This document shows, in pieces, positions 26,614 to 35,853 of a stretch of 64,000 nucleotides of DNA. Made by a program: the position numbers and the translations under genes. The stretch is from Lactobacillus sp. HBUAS51381 (GTDB taxonomy: Bacteria; Bacillota; Bacilli; Lactobacillales; Lactobacillaceae). The number at the start of each line of letters is the position of its first letter. Position 1 is the first letter of the stretch. The notes beneath the pieces were generated by a model, which worked only from the letters and a program-made list of their open reading frames with translations, did not search any database and was not told the origin of the DNA. The DNA lies in assembly GCF_012641095.1 (NCBI RefSeq), contig NZ_JAAVSC010000007.1, positions 35,501-99,500 on the forward strand, given 5' to 3'.

Positions 26614-27789
26614 TTAAGCCGTCATGAAGGCTCGTAGCCGATCAACCGCTGTCTGTAGCGTGTCTAAATCGGTCGCATAACTCAACCGAATGTGCTGCGG
26701 TAACCCAAAGGCCTCACCCGTGACCGTAGCCACGTGGGCTTCGTTGAGGATCAAATCAACAAAGGCCGCCGTACTCGTCACGTGCTTCAGGGCCATCGCA
26801 GCCGTCACGTCGGGAAAGAAGTAAAAGGCCCCGGCCGGTCTCACGAGGTCAAACCCTGGTAAGGCCGCCAACTGGGGATAAATGACATCCCGCCGCGCCT
26901 TGAATCCGGCCTTCATCTTAGCAACGGAGGCCTGACTACCGGTCAATGCGGCCGTAGCAGCGGCCTGACTCACTGCCGCCGGATTCCCAGTCATATGCGA
27001 CAGTACCGTCTTCAGGGCCGCCGTAATTTCGGCATTGGCCACGGCATAACCAATCCGCCAGCCCGTCATGGCATACGTCTTGGACACCCCGTTAATTAAC
27101 ACGGTGTGCGCATCAATTTCGGCCGAAATACCTAGCATTGACGGTGCCGGCTGGTCGTCATCGTACAGGAGTTCACCGTAGATCTCATCCGCGACAATCA
27201 CCAAATCGTGGGCAACCGCAAACTCGCCGATCGCGCGAAGTTCGGCCCGGGTGTACGTCGTCCCACTGGGGTTCTGTGGCGAATTCAGCACAATGGCCTT
27301 CGTCGCCGACGTCAGTGCACCAGCAAGCTGTTCGGGGGTCACCTTGAGAGAAGCCGTGGGCGCAACGTCGATCGGTCGCCCGCCCGCTAATTTGACCTGT
27401 TCGCTATAACTCACCCAGTATGGCGCCGGTAATAACACGTCATCCCCAGGATTCAAGAGTACCTGAAACAGCGCATAGAGGGCCATCTTGGCCCCGGTCG
27501 TCACGACCACGTGCTGCGGATCGACGGTCACGCCGTGCAGGGCCGCCAAATTTGCGGCAATGGCCCGGCGGAGGGGCAAGACCCCCTCGGTTGCCGTATA
27601 GCCATTCACCTGATCGGCTTGAATCGCCGTCACCGCCGCATCCTTAATCGACTGCGGCGTGGCGTAGTCGGGTTGACCAACGCTGAGATTAATCACGTCG
27701 ACCCCCTGTGCTTGAAGTACCTGTGCGCGCTGACCAGTGGCTAAAGTCGCCGATGGACTGACCGCCAAGGCCCGTTGTGACAACTGCAT
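26614..27789 (-). CDS. aspartate/aromatic aminotransferase, class I/II
   Basis: The 391-residue PLP enzyme has VTTGAKMALY and QNPSGTTYTRAEL, with the PLP-binding Lys in INGVSKTYAMTGWRIGYAV and the closing GEAFGLPQHIRLSYA. It moves amino groups between aspartate or related amino acids and 2-oxo acids. The place between dnaD and ypmB matches Bacillus aspB. The frame is complete. The spacer to dnaD is 132 bp. Confidence 0.92.
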   Translation of the reverse strand: MQLSQRALAVSPSATLATGQRAQVLQAQGVDVINLSVGQPDYATPQSIKDAAVTAIQADQVNGYTATEGVLPLRRAIAANLAALHGVTVDPQHVVVTTGAKMALYALFQVLLNPGDDVLLPAPYWVSYSEQVKLAGGRPIDVAPTASLKVTPEQLAGALTSATKAIVLNSPQNPSGTTYTRAELRAIGEFAVAHDLVIVADEIYGELLYDDDQPAPSMLGISAEIDAHTVLINGVSKTYAMTGWRIGYAVANAEITAALKTVLSHMTGNPAAVSQAAATAALTGSQASVAKMKAGFKARRDVIYPQLAALPGFDLVRPAGAFYFFPDVTAAMALKHVTSTAAFVDLILNEAHVATVTGEAFGLPQHIRLSYATDLDTLQTAVDRLRAFMTA

Positions 27790-27806
27790 GTGACCTGCCT
27801 CCTCTA

Positions 27807-28310
27807 CTAAATGTTAGCGATTTGTTGCAAGACTTTTCCGTTGCTGTATTGGTACGTGAGGTAACACAGCTTGCCACTCTTGTTGAGGTAGCTAATCTGC
27901 CAAGCTGGTTTACCGTTAAATAGACTAAGGGCCGCGGAGAGCACCTTCTTAGGGTTGTGCTGCCACACCTTCTGGAGCGCCGCATTGCGGGATAACCCGT
28001 CGCTTTGCTTCAAAACCGTGACGTTATTGCCAGTCTTGGGCACGATGGCATAAACGGCCTGTTTGGCCTTGTTTTTACCCGCAACCGTATAGTAGGTCGT
28101 ATCTAAATTGGTCCAGTAAAATCCACTGGTACTGGTCAGATGGCCAGACTTTTTGGCGACCGATTCGGCCCGCGTTTGGTCTTGGCTGAGTGGCTTGGTG
28201 GCCTTGTTAATCACGTAGCCCGCCCCCAGCAACAGCGCCAGGATCACGACTAAGACACTGAGTAACACCCAGTGGTGTGGTCGCTGGCGCCGTTGATATT
28301 GTTGTCTCAT
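27807..28310 (-). CDS. ypmB: YpmB-like protein (DUF5590)
   Basis: A 167-residue protein with one N-terminal membrane anchor (about 13-34, VLLSVLVVILALLLGAGYVI) and an extracytoplasmic domain. It lies between dinG and the aminotransferase as ypmB does in Bacillus, and the tail YLNKSGKLCYLTYQYSNGKV fits that family. The ATG at 28310 is taken; a TTG codon three bases earlier is in frame. The function is not established. Confidence 0.85.
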   Translation of the reverse strand: MRQQYQRRQRPHHWVLLSVLVVILALLLGAGYVINKATKPLSQDQTRAESVAKKSGHLTSTSGFYWTNLDTTYYTVAGKNKAKQAVYAIVPKTGNNVTVLKQSDGLSRNAALQKVWQHNPKKVLSAALSLFNGKPAWQISYLNKSGKLCYLTYQYSNGKVLQQIANI

Positions 28311-28359
28311 CAATTTTCCATCGTACTCCCTTGTCAGAATTCAATCTTTCCCAATTATA

Positions 28360-31203
28360 TCAAATTTCCGGTGGCGTCTGCGAATTGGTTGGTCTTTTTT
28401 CAAAAAAATTAACCAATCCTTGGGAAATTGCCGTCACATCGCCGATTGTTCGTGGTAAGTCAGCTGGCAAAGCCCGCAAAATACTTTGGCCATAGTGTCG
28501 TTCAATCAGTCGTTGATCCAAGATCACAATCGCTCCGTGATCCGTAGGCGTCCGAATCAACCGGCCAACGCCCTGCCGAAGCTTCAGCGTGGCCGCCGGA
28601 AGCGCCGCATTGTAGAACGGATTCTTTCCGGCCGCTTCCAGCCGGGCATAGTCGGCCTTAACGAAGACCCGATCTGGCGAATCAAACGGTAACCGGGTCA
28701 CAATCAGGAGCTCCAACTGTTCGGCGGGAAGGTCAATGCCCTCCCAAAAACTCGCGGCCCCCAACAGGATGGCCCCGTGACTCGTCGCAAATCGCTTGGC
28801 AATCCGCTCTCGGCTGCCGCTAATCCCCTGCGCAAAAATCTCACGTTGGGCAAACTCCGGTTGCGTCACCAACTGTTGATAGACCTGCTCAATGACACTT
28901 AGCGAATTGAAGAGGATCAACGTCTGCTTATCGACAGCCCCCGCAATCTGCGTAATCGCGGCGGTCAAATAAACCACGTAGTCACTCGGAGTCACCCGGT
29001 TCAATTCGGGACCGGATTCCGCAATGAACAGCTGGGCCTGCTGACTGTAGTCAAAGCTCGACCGCATGCGGTGGGTCACCGTATCATCCCGATCCAGATC
29101 AAACTGATCCAACACGTACTGTGACCGGCCCGAGGAAAACAACGTGGCCCCCGTTAACAGGACCGGCTGAAAGTGCGTATAGATCTGCCGCCGTAAGAAG
29201 CCCTCGGTGGCGAGTAACCCACTGGCCAGTTGTAAGCTATTGCGGTCGCCCACGTGGTTAATCGTGACCCAAAATAGGCTGGCCGTGTGGGTCTTGGTTA
29301 CCTGGGCAAAGATGTCCTGCAGTTGGGCGACTTCCTCGTCAAACTGATGGATCCGCGTATCGACCTGCGCGAAGAGGTGGCGTTCCGACGCCGAGAAACG
29401 GTCCTGCTGGCGATCAAAGCTTTGACGCAATGCCCCCAGCTCCGCTAAGAGCGCCGTTGTATCATTACCCACGGTCGCAATCAGGGGGGCTGTTTGTGGC
29501 CGCAATGCATCGAGTGCCTCGGTTGGAATTAACTTTTCAATTGTCTGGTTTTGATTATTCCCCCGTTGTCGGGCCAGAAAAGCCAAGAACAACTGGTTAA
29601 CCAATTGATCCAACGTGGCTTCCAGTTCCTCGCTGAGTCGAACCACGCGGTGTAGGGTGTTGGTCGCCTGTGTATCCCCCGCGAAGAGGCCCAGTAAGCT
29701 CGGACCAATTTCACGATTAATATCTCGTTGAATGTGATGCAAGGCATTCGTCAACTGTGCAAACTTAACCTGCGTCCGGCGCTGGCGCAGGGTGCTTTCG
29801 GCCAAGTGTTGGGCCTCGTCGATCACAAGGTAGGGCCGAGCGAGCCGTTCCCCCAGCTCCTGGGCGTGTTCGCTCAAGTAAGCATGGTTAACGATAATCA
29901 CTTGGGCCTGCGCCATCCGCTGATCCCTGCGACGCAAGAAGTCATCGTCATAGAAGGGATTGTCGGTCTGAACGGCCCCCTCATGAATGACCTCTTGGAA
30001 ATACGGCGCCCGGTAAGTGGCCAAATGCAACTCGTCCAGGTCCCCCGTCGTCGTCATGGTGAGCCAGACCAACAATCGTAATTTTAACAATTGCGTTTGT
30101 TTGGAGCTCTCGGCCACCTTTAATGTGGTGGCAAATTTTTGCAGATCCAGATAGTGCCGACTCCCCTTGACCAGAACCGCGTTAATCTGAAACGGCACAA
30201 TCTGATTCAAGAGTGGCACGGTCTGATCCAGTAACTGTTCCTGTAACAGCGTGGTCGCCGTACTGATCACCACGGGACGCCCCTGCTGATTGAGATAGGC
30301 CATGGGCAACAGGTACCCCAGACTTTTGCCAATCCCTGTTGGCGCCTCCACAATCATCTGTTTGACGGGATGCTGGTCGCTAGCGGCGTAGTTGTTATAA
30401 ATATAATTCATCATCTTAGCTTGTTCCGGACGCCATTCCAGGTTATCCGGCATCAATTTTTGTTTTTGCTTCTTTGTCTTCGGGTACTTCGTCGGTTCGG
30501 CCAGCGTGGTCGCGGCCAAGTCCGGCGTCCGCCGCAAGGCTAAACCATTCTTGATGTACAAGTAATCCGGTAACTTGCGGGGCTTTGCCGTATTGAGCCG
30601 TAACGCCACGTCAAAAAGCGCCGCCGTCTGTAGCGGTAGCTCGGGATGTAGCGCGATCATCTGCTGTAGGGTCACCAATGGCAATGCCCGCAACCGCCGG
30701 AAAAGAAAGATAAACAGCTCTGCCGTGGCACTGGCATCACTGTCCGCCGAATGCGGATTATCGTGTTCGATGTTAAACAGCCGACTCAGGTCGCGTAACC
30801 GAAAGCTCGCGGCCGTCGGCAACAGGATCTGACTCAATGAGACCGTGTCTAAGCCCTCGATCGTCAGTTCCGGATACCCCACGCGAGCAAACTCCGCGTT
30901 AATAAAGGGTAAATCAAAGTTGACGTTGTGGGCCACAAACACCGTATTGACCAACTGGCTGTACAACGTTGCCGCCACGTCATCAAAGAGCGGTGCATGA
31001 CGCACACGTTTATTCGTAATACCGGTTAGACGTGAAATGCCGGCGGGAATCTCCCGCAACGGATTCACATCCGTTTCAAAGTGATTAATAATCTTGTTGT
31101 GCTGGACGAAGACGCACCCAATCTGGATAATGCGGTCGCCATCTGTCACACTGGTTCCGGTCGTCTCAATATCAACCACCGCGTAAACCGTGTCTTTATC
31201 CAT
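28360..31203 (-). CDS. dinG: DinG-family helicase with exonuclease domain
   Basis: A 947-residue protein made of a DnaQ-like 3'-5' exonuclease (residues 1-170, with AVVDIETTGTSV, HNVNFDLPF and HSADSDASA) and a superfamily 2 helicase. The helicase has Walker A EAPTGIGKSLGY near 290, VIDEAQHL near 460 and the C-terminal QGVGRLIRTPTDHGAIVILD. Unlike E. coli DinG, the Firmicute form has no obvious iron-sulphur Cys cluster, and none is seen here. The gene is intact and heads the dinG-ypmB-aminotransferase-dnaD run. GGTGAG lies before the ATG. Confidence 0.93.
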   Translation of the reverse strand: MDKDTVYAVVDIETTGTSVTDGDRIIQIGCVFVQHNKIINHFETDVNPLREIPAGISRLTGITNKRVRHAPLFDDVAATLYSQLVNTVFVAHNVNFDLPFINAEFARVGYPELTIEGLDTVSLSQILLPTAASFRLRDLSRLFNIEHDNPHSADSDASATAELFIFLFRRLRALPLVTLQQMIALHPELPLQTAALFDVALRLNTAKPRKLPDYLYIKNGLALRRTPDLAATTLAEPTKYPKTKKQKQKLMPDNLEWRPEQAKMMNYIYNNYAASDQHPVKQMIVEAPTGIGKSLGYLLPMAYLNQQGRPVVISTATTLLQEQLLDQTVPLLNQIVPFQINAVLVKGSRHYLDLQKFATTLKVAESSKQTQLLKLRLLVWLTMTTTGDLDELHLATYRAPYFQEVIHEGAVQTDNPFYDDDFLRRRDQRMAQAQVIIVNHAYLSEHAQELGERLARPYLVIDEAQHLAESTLRQRRTQVKFAQLTNALHHIQRDINREIGPSLLGLFAGDTQATNTLHRVVRLSEELEATLDQLVNQLFLAFLARQRGNNQNQTIEKLIPTEALDALRPQTAPLIATVGNDTTALLAELGALRQSFDRQQDRFSASERHLFAQVDTRIHQFDEEVAQLQDIFAQVTKTHTASLFWVTINHVGDRNSLQLASGLLATEGFLRRQIYTHFQPVLLTGATLFSSGRSQYVLDQFDLDRDDTVTHRMRSSFDYSQQAQLFIAESGPELNRVTPSDYVVYLTAAITQIAGAVDKQTLILFNSLSVIEQVYQQLVTQPEFAQREIFAQGISGSRERIAKRFATSHGAILLGAASFWEGIDLPAEQLELLIVTRLPFDSPDRVFVKADYARLEAAGKNPFYNAALPAATLKLRQGVGRLIRTPTDHGAIVILDQRLIERHYGQSILRALPADLPRTIGDVTAISQGLVNFFEKRPTNSQTPPEI

Positions 31204-31598
31204 AATTTGCTCACCAATTTCTGCACGATTGCGTTAATAACTGGCACTATGATACACCACTTAGGCGGCCGGCGCTACCACTAACGCCCCCGGAGTCTCG
31301 CGGCGGATTGATGGGCGAAATAGCTAACGATGACGGTCCTACCAGCGACAACGCAACCCCCGCTTGACTTGGCCGTTAAACGTGGCCCCAACATCAGTGA
31401 ATCAGAGATAGGACCACCTGTGTGCAATTTCCCCTAGACCAATTTAGCGGTAAAAACCAGTTTTTCCGCCAAACTTTCTATAGAAAGGGTTAATTTTTGG
31501 TAGAATTACGAATTTTAGTCGGCAAAACTAGCGCAAAGAGAATCAGTAGAGTATGATATTCTGGTAGGAAATTTAACGCAGAAAGTGAGCGAGCAACC
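31204..31598. other. divergent intergenic region, dinG and mvk
   Basis: No gene is seen in these 395 bp. A perfect 14-bp palindrome CTTTCTATAGAAAG lies at 31474-31487. A TATGAT (31552-31557) may be the mvk -10, but I found no convincing -35. Confidence 0.4.
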
Positions 31599-32546
31599 TT
31601 GGGTAGAACGGTAAGCGGACAAAGTAATGCCAAAATCATTCTCATCGGTGATCACAGCGTGGTGTACGGTCAACCGGCAATTGCCTTAACGTTGCCATCG
31701 GTCACCACCAACGTTTCGATGACGACCACCGCACAGGGGCAACACCTAAATAGCCGTTATTTTGACGGACCGATTTCCCAGCTGGGGCAGAATCTAGCGG
31801 GCGTGGCGAAGCTGATTGACACCCTGTTGACCCGTTTCGATGGACACGCGGTTCCCTTTGACATGACCATTACGAGTGCCCTGCCAGCTGAACGGGGCAT
31901 GGGCTCCTCTGCGGCCGTGGCCGTGGCCATCACTCGGGCCATGTACGCTTTTTTTGACCGCCCATTGACGCGAGACGTCTTATTAGCCAACGCGGAAATC
32001 GCGGAGAAAATCACGCACGGTAATCCCAGCGGCATCGACGCCGCCACGGTCAGTTCCGACGTCCCGATTTGGTTCGTTCCGCATCAGGAGACCACCCAGA
32101 TTCCCTTTGCCTTACAGGGCTACCTGGTTATCGCCGATAGCGGCATCAAGGGGCAAACGGGTAAAGCCGTGGCCACGGTCGCCCGACGTAAAACGACCAT
32201 GCCTGACGAAACAAACGACCAAATTCACACCTTGGGGCAACTCAGTGTGGCTGCCCGTAGTGCGCTTGCCAAGCCAGATCTCAATCAGCTTGGAACCATC
32301 ATCAGTGACGCGCAGACGCAATTACACGGTCTGGGCGTGAGTTCGCCGGAACTGGATCGCCTGATTCATGTGGCCACGGCTAACGGCGCGTTAGGCGCTA
32401 AGCTGACCGGCGGCGGTATGGGCGGGTGTCTCATCGCCCTATGTCCCGACCGTAAAACCACCCAACGCGTCCAGGACAGTTTGGTCACTGCTGGCGCCAC
32501 AGCCACCTGGATTGAAGCCTTTAACCTAGAGGAGGAACACTCATGA
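31599..32546 (+). CDS. mvk: mevalonate kinase
   Basis: The 315-residue GHMP kinase phosphorylates mevalonate in isoprenoid synthesis. SNAKIILIGDHSVVYGQPAIA at residues 9-29 and LPAERGMGSSAAVAVAI near 103-119 are the family ATP-binding motifs; GAKLTGGGMGGCLIAL is motif 3 near the end. The start is TTG at 31599; AGTGAG lies about 9-14 bases upstream. It overlaps mvaD by four bases (ATGA), so the operon is translationally coupled. Confidence 0.93.
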   Translation: MGRTVSGQSNAKIILIGDHSVVYGQPAIALTLPSVTTNVSMTTTAQGQHLNSRYFDGPISQLGQNLAGVAKLIDTLLTRFDGHAVPFDMTITSALPAERGMGSSAAVAVAITRAMYAFFDRPLTRDVLLANAEIAEKITHGNPSGIDAATVSSDVPIWFVPHQETTQIPFALQGYLVIADSGIKGQTGKAVATVARRKTTMPDETNDQIHTLGQLSVAARSALAKPDLNQLGTIISDAQTQLHGLGVSSPELDRLIHVATANGALGAKLTGGGMGGCLIALCPDRKTTQRVQDSLVTAGATATWIEAFNLEEEHS

Positions 32547-33520
32547 ACGCCGCGATAACCGCCAGAGCGCATACCAACATCGCACTCGTTAAATATTGGG
32601 GTAAGGCCGACACCGACCTCATTATCCCTCAAACGGGAAGTCTGTCCCTCACCCTGGATCAGTTCTACACGGACACCACGGTCGTGTTCGATTCGAGCCT
32701 GGCTGCCGATGAAGTCTCCGTTAACGGCGACCGCCTCACCGCCCAGCAGGCAACCAAAGTACATAATTTCTTAGATCTGGTGCGCCAGCAAGCTTCGCGC
32801 ACCTCTTTTGCGCGAGTAAGATCCGTGAATCATGTCCCAACCGCGGCGGGACTCGCGTCTTCAGCCTCCGCTTTTGCGGCGTTAGCTGGTGCGGCTAGCC
32901 GCGCAGCCGGTCTGACCCTCGACCGCACGGCCCTGTCTCGTTTAGCGCGGCGGGGGTCGGGATCGGCCACCCGGTCCATCTTCGGTGGGTTCGTGGAATG
33001 GCACGCGGGTCACGACGATCTCAGTTCGTACGGCGTTCCCTTACAAGAGGATGTGGACTGGCCCATCGCCGTGATCGCCCTCGTGCTTGATCCTAAGCGT
33101 AAAAAGGTCAGCTCACGTCAGGGTATGCAGAACAGCGTCAGCACCTCGCCGTTCTATCCGGCTTGGAAGCAGATTGTGGCCGATGATCTGGCCGCCATCA
33201 AACCGGCGATCCTTGCTCGAGACTTTACGACCGTGGGCGAGACGCTGGAGTCCAACGCTATGCGGATGCACGCCCTCACCCTGAGCGCGTGGCCCCCGTA
33301 CAGCTACTTTAACGGGGACACCCTCGCGGCGATGCAAACGGTCAAATCCTTGCGGGATAGCGGCGTGGCTTGCTACTACACGTTAGATGCCGGACCCAAT
33401 CTCAAGATTTTCTGTCAAGCCGCCGACGTTACGCCGATTCAAGAACGCCTCGCCCAGCAGTTTGGCCAAGCCAACGTGATCGTTGCCCACCCCGGTCCGG
33501 GAATTCAGTTTCTGGATTAA
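32543..33520 (+). CDS. mvaD: diphosphomevalonate decarboxylase
   Basis: The 325-residue enzyme decarboxylates diphosphomevalonate to isopentenyl diphosphate. ANTIALVKYWGK-like text is seen in RAHTNIALVKYWGKADTDL, and VPTAAGLASSASAFAALAGA is the active-site loop. GSGSATRSIFGGFVEWH and the Asp in YTLDAGPNLKIF are intact. It overlaps mvk by four bases. Confidence 0.95.
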   Translation: MNAAITARAHTNIALVKYWGKADTDLIIPQTGSLSLTLDQFYTDTTVVFDSSLAADEVSVNGDRLTAQQATKVHNFLDLVRQQASRTSFARVRSVNHVPTAAGLASSASAFAALAGAASRAAGLTLDRTALSRLARRGSGSATRSIFGGFVEWHAGHDDLSSYGVPLQEDVDWPIAVIALVLDPKRKKVSSRQGMQNSVSTSPFYPAWKQIVADDLAAIKPAILARDFTTVGETLESNAMRMHALTLSAWPPYSYFNGDTLAAMQTVKSLRDSGVACYYTLDAGPNLKIFCQAADVTPIQERLAQQFGQANVIVAHPGPGIQFLD

Positions 33521-33613
33521 GGGGCTATAAACGGTCACCACAGCTTTATGCCTCTATTTATCGATTACAAGTATCATTAAAACTATTAACTGTTACAGAA
33601 GGGACCTGATTTT

Positions 33614-34687
33614 TTGATTTCCGCGCAAGCACCCGGAAAACTCTATATTGCTGGCGAATACGCCGTGGTCGAACCGGGCTATCCGGCAATTATTGTTGCC
33701 TTGAACCAGTTCGTCACCGTGACCATCACCCCGAGCCATGACTATGGCCGGATCGCCTCCAAACAATACCAAGAGAACTCTCTTTACTGGCAACGCCAGG
33801 GAAGCGAGCTCGTTTTTGACAATCGGGATAACCCCTTTCACTACATCTTATCGGCCATTCGGTTGACCGAACAATACGCCCAATCGCTGGGCAAGCCACT
33901 GGCCATCTATCACTTGAACGTGAACAGCGATTTGGATAGTGCCGATGGCAAGAAATACGGGCTGGGCTCCTCGGCCGCCGTTACCGTGGCGACCGTGAAG
34001 GCCCTGTGCCAATTCTACGACATCGACATGCCCAAGGATCGCCTCTTCAAGTTGGCGGCCATCGCGCACTTGGACGTCCAGGGGAATGGCTCGTTGGGCG
34101 ACATTGCCGCTTCCGTATACGGTGGTTGGATCGCCTACCAGGCGTTTGACCGCGACTGGCTGGCCTCCGCACGTCACGAGATCAGCTTGACCGACCTGCT
34201 CCAAATGGATTGGCCCGGCCTGCAAATTGAATTATTGACGCCACCCGAGTCGTTGCGCCTCATGATTGGCTGGACCGGCACCCCCGCCTCCACGTCCCAC
34301 TTAGTGGATAAGGTGGCTCTGTTCAAGGCGACGCGTCGTGAAGACTACCACGCCTTTCTACAGGAAAGCAAGGCCTGCCTGCAACGCATGATCGCAGGCT
34401 TCCACGCGCAAGACCTGAACGCCATTCAGACGGAGATTGGCATCAACCGGCAACTGCTCAACCAATTGGCCGGGCTCAGCCACGTGACTATCGAAACCAA
34501 ACTCCTCAAAACCATGTGCGATATCGCCGTTCACATCGGCGGGGCCGCTAAGTCTTCTGGTGCCGGTGGTGGCGACTGTGGGATCGTCATTATCAACGCG
34601 GCCAAAGATCTGGCCAGCTTGTTAAAGGAATGGGAACACCGCGGCATCGAACCCCTGAAGTTAAACGTCCATCACGTGATTGAATAA
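33614..34687 (+). CDS. mvaK2: phosphomevalonate kinase
   Basis: The 357-residue GHMP kinase phosphorylates phosphomevalonate. APGKLYIAGEYAVVEPGYPA at residues 5-24, KYGLGSSAAVTVATVKAL near 115 and GAAKSSGAGGGDCGIVII near 312 are the three GHMP motifs. The start is TTG at 33614 after AAGGGACC, 93 bp from mvaD. fni follows 12 bp later. Confidence 0.94.
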   Translation: MISAQAPGKLYIAGEYAVVEPGYPAIIVALNQFVTVTITPSHDYGRIASKQYQENSLYWQRQGSELVFDNRDNPFHYILSAIRLTEQYAQSLGKPLAIYHLNVNSDLDSADGKKYGLGSSAAVTVATVKALCQFYDIDMPKDRLFKLAAIAHLDVQGNGSLGDIAASVYGGWIAYQAFDRDWLASARHEISLTDLLQMDWPGLQIELLTPPESLRLMIGWTGTPASTSHLVDKVALFKATRREDYHAFLQESKACLQRMIAGFHAQDLNAIQTEIGINRQLLNQLAGLSHVTIETKLLKTMCDIAVHIGGAAKSSGAGGGDCGIVIINAAKDLASLLKEWEHRGIEPLKLNVHHVIE

Positions 34688-34699
34688 AAGGAGACCGCT

Positions 34700-35740
34700 A
34701 TGGCAGAACTCTCACGGCACGCCCATCGGAAGGACGAACACCTTTCGTTGGCTGAAAAATTTTATCACCCTACGGCCACCAGTCAATTCGATCAGCTGCG
34801 ATTCGTCCACCAAGGCTTACCAGAAATGGCTTACGCCGACGTGGATCTGCACACGCAGCTCGGACCGCTCACGCTACCGGTACCGCTGATGATTGAGGCC
34901 ATGACCGGCGGTAGTCCGCGGACGGGCAAGGTCAACGCCATGCTCGGCCGAATGGCGGCGGCGACGGGGATGCCCGTCGCCAGTGGCTCGCAGAGTATCG
35001 CGTTAAAGGACGCCCAGGCCGTTTCGACCTTTACCGTCCTGCGAGAAAACAATCCGGATGGCTTGGTCTTCGCCAATATTGGGGCCGGTCACTCAGTCGC
35101 TCAGGCCCGGTCCGCGGTCAACATGCTGGCCGCCGATGCCCTAGAGATTCACATCAACGCCGCCCAGGAGCTGGTCATGCCCGAAGGCGACCGCGACTTC
35201 CACTGGTTGGATGAAATCGGTGAGATTGTGGCCGCCCTCGATGTTCCGGTCATCGTGAAGGAAGTCGGCTTTGGCATGGCGCGTGAAACGCTGACCCAGT
35301 TGGCCGGCGTGGGCGTACAGTACGTCGATCTGGGCGGTCGGGGCGGCACAAACTTCGCCCAGATTGAGAATTTCCGGCGGCCTGAAAAGGAGCTCGACTA
35401 TCTAGCGGGCTGGGGCCAGTCGACCGTGGAATCACTCTTCGAAGCACGGCAGGTTCCGGCGCTCACCGTCATTGCGACCGGGGGCGTCCGGCAACCGCTC
35501 GATGCGGCAAAGGCGTTGGCTCTGGGCGCGTCTGTCGTGGGGAGTGCCGGTCAGATTCTACACAGCCTGATTAAGACGGATGAGGCGACCACCACCCAGA
35601 TGCTTCTGGATTGGCAAACCGGCTTGAAAACGATTATGACCTTACTTGGTACCCGCAATTTGGCGGCGCTCCGGGAAAAACAGTTGCTCCTGTCCCCTGA
35701 ACTAACGGCTTATTGTCAGCAACGTGGTTTACCGAAATAA
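34700..35740 (+). CDS. fni: type 2 isopentenyl-diphosphate isomerase
   Basis: The 346-residue FMN enzyme converts isopentenyl diphosphate to dimethylallyl diphosphate. Key motifs are HRKDEHL at residues 9-15, [29 protein letters not shown] with Gln and Glu, [11 protein letters not shown], and [16 protein letters not shown]. It has no relation to the type 1 (zinc) isomerase. AAGGAG lies before the ATG. It ends the operon, followed by a strong terminator. Confidence 0.95.
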   Translation: MAELSRHAHRKDEHLSLAEKFYHPTATSQFDQLRFVHQGLPEMAYADVDLHTQLGPLTLPVPLMIEAMTGGSPRTGKVNAMLGRMAAATGMPVASGSQSIALKDAQAVSTFTVLRENNPDGLVFANIGAGHSVAQARSAVNMLAADALEIHINAAQELVMPEGDRDFHWLDEIGEIVAALDVPVIVKEVGFGMARETLTQLAGVGVQYVDLGGRGGTNFAQIENFRRPEKELDYLAGWGQSTVESLFEARQVPALTVIATGGVRQPLDAAKALALGASVVGSAGQILHSLIKTDEATTTQMLLDWQTGLKTIMTLLGTRNLAALREKQLLLSPELTAYCQQRGLPK

Positions 35741-35766
35741 CGCGTTTTGCATCTGCCAAAAAGCGA

Positions 35767-35826
35767 AAAATCCCCAGTGATGAGCACCCTGATTTTACAA
35801 TCAAGATGATGATCACTGGGGATTTT
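35767..35826. terminator. bidirectional intrinsic terminator
   Basis: AAAATCCCCAGTGAT and ATCACTGGGGATTTT form a perfect 15-base stem between the convergent fni and methyltransferase genes, with A/T tracts on both sides. Confidence 0.85.
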
Positions 35827-35853
35827 GTCACACTTTAGTTTTATGCGAACCGC

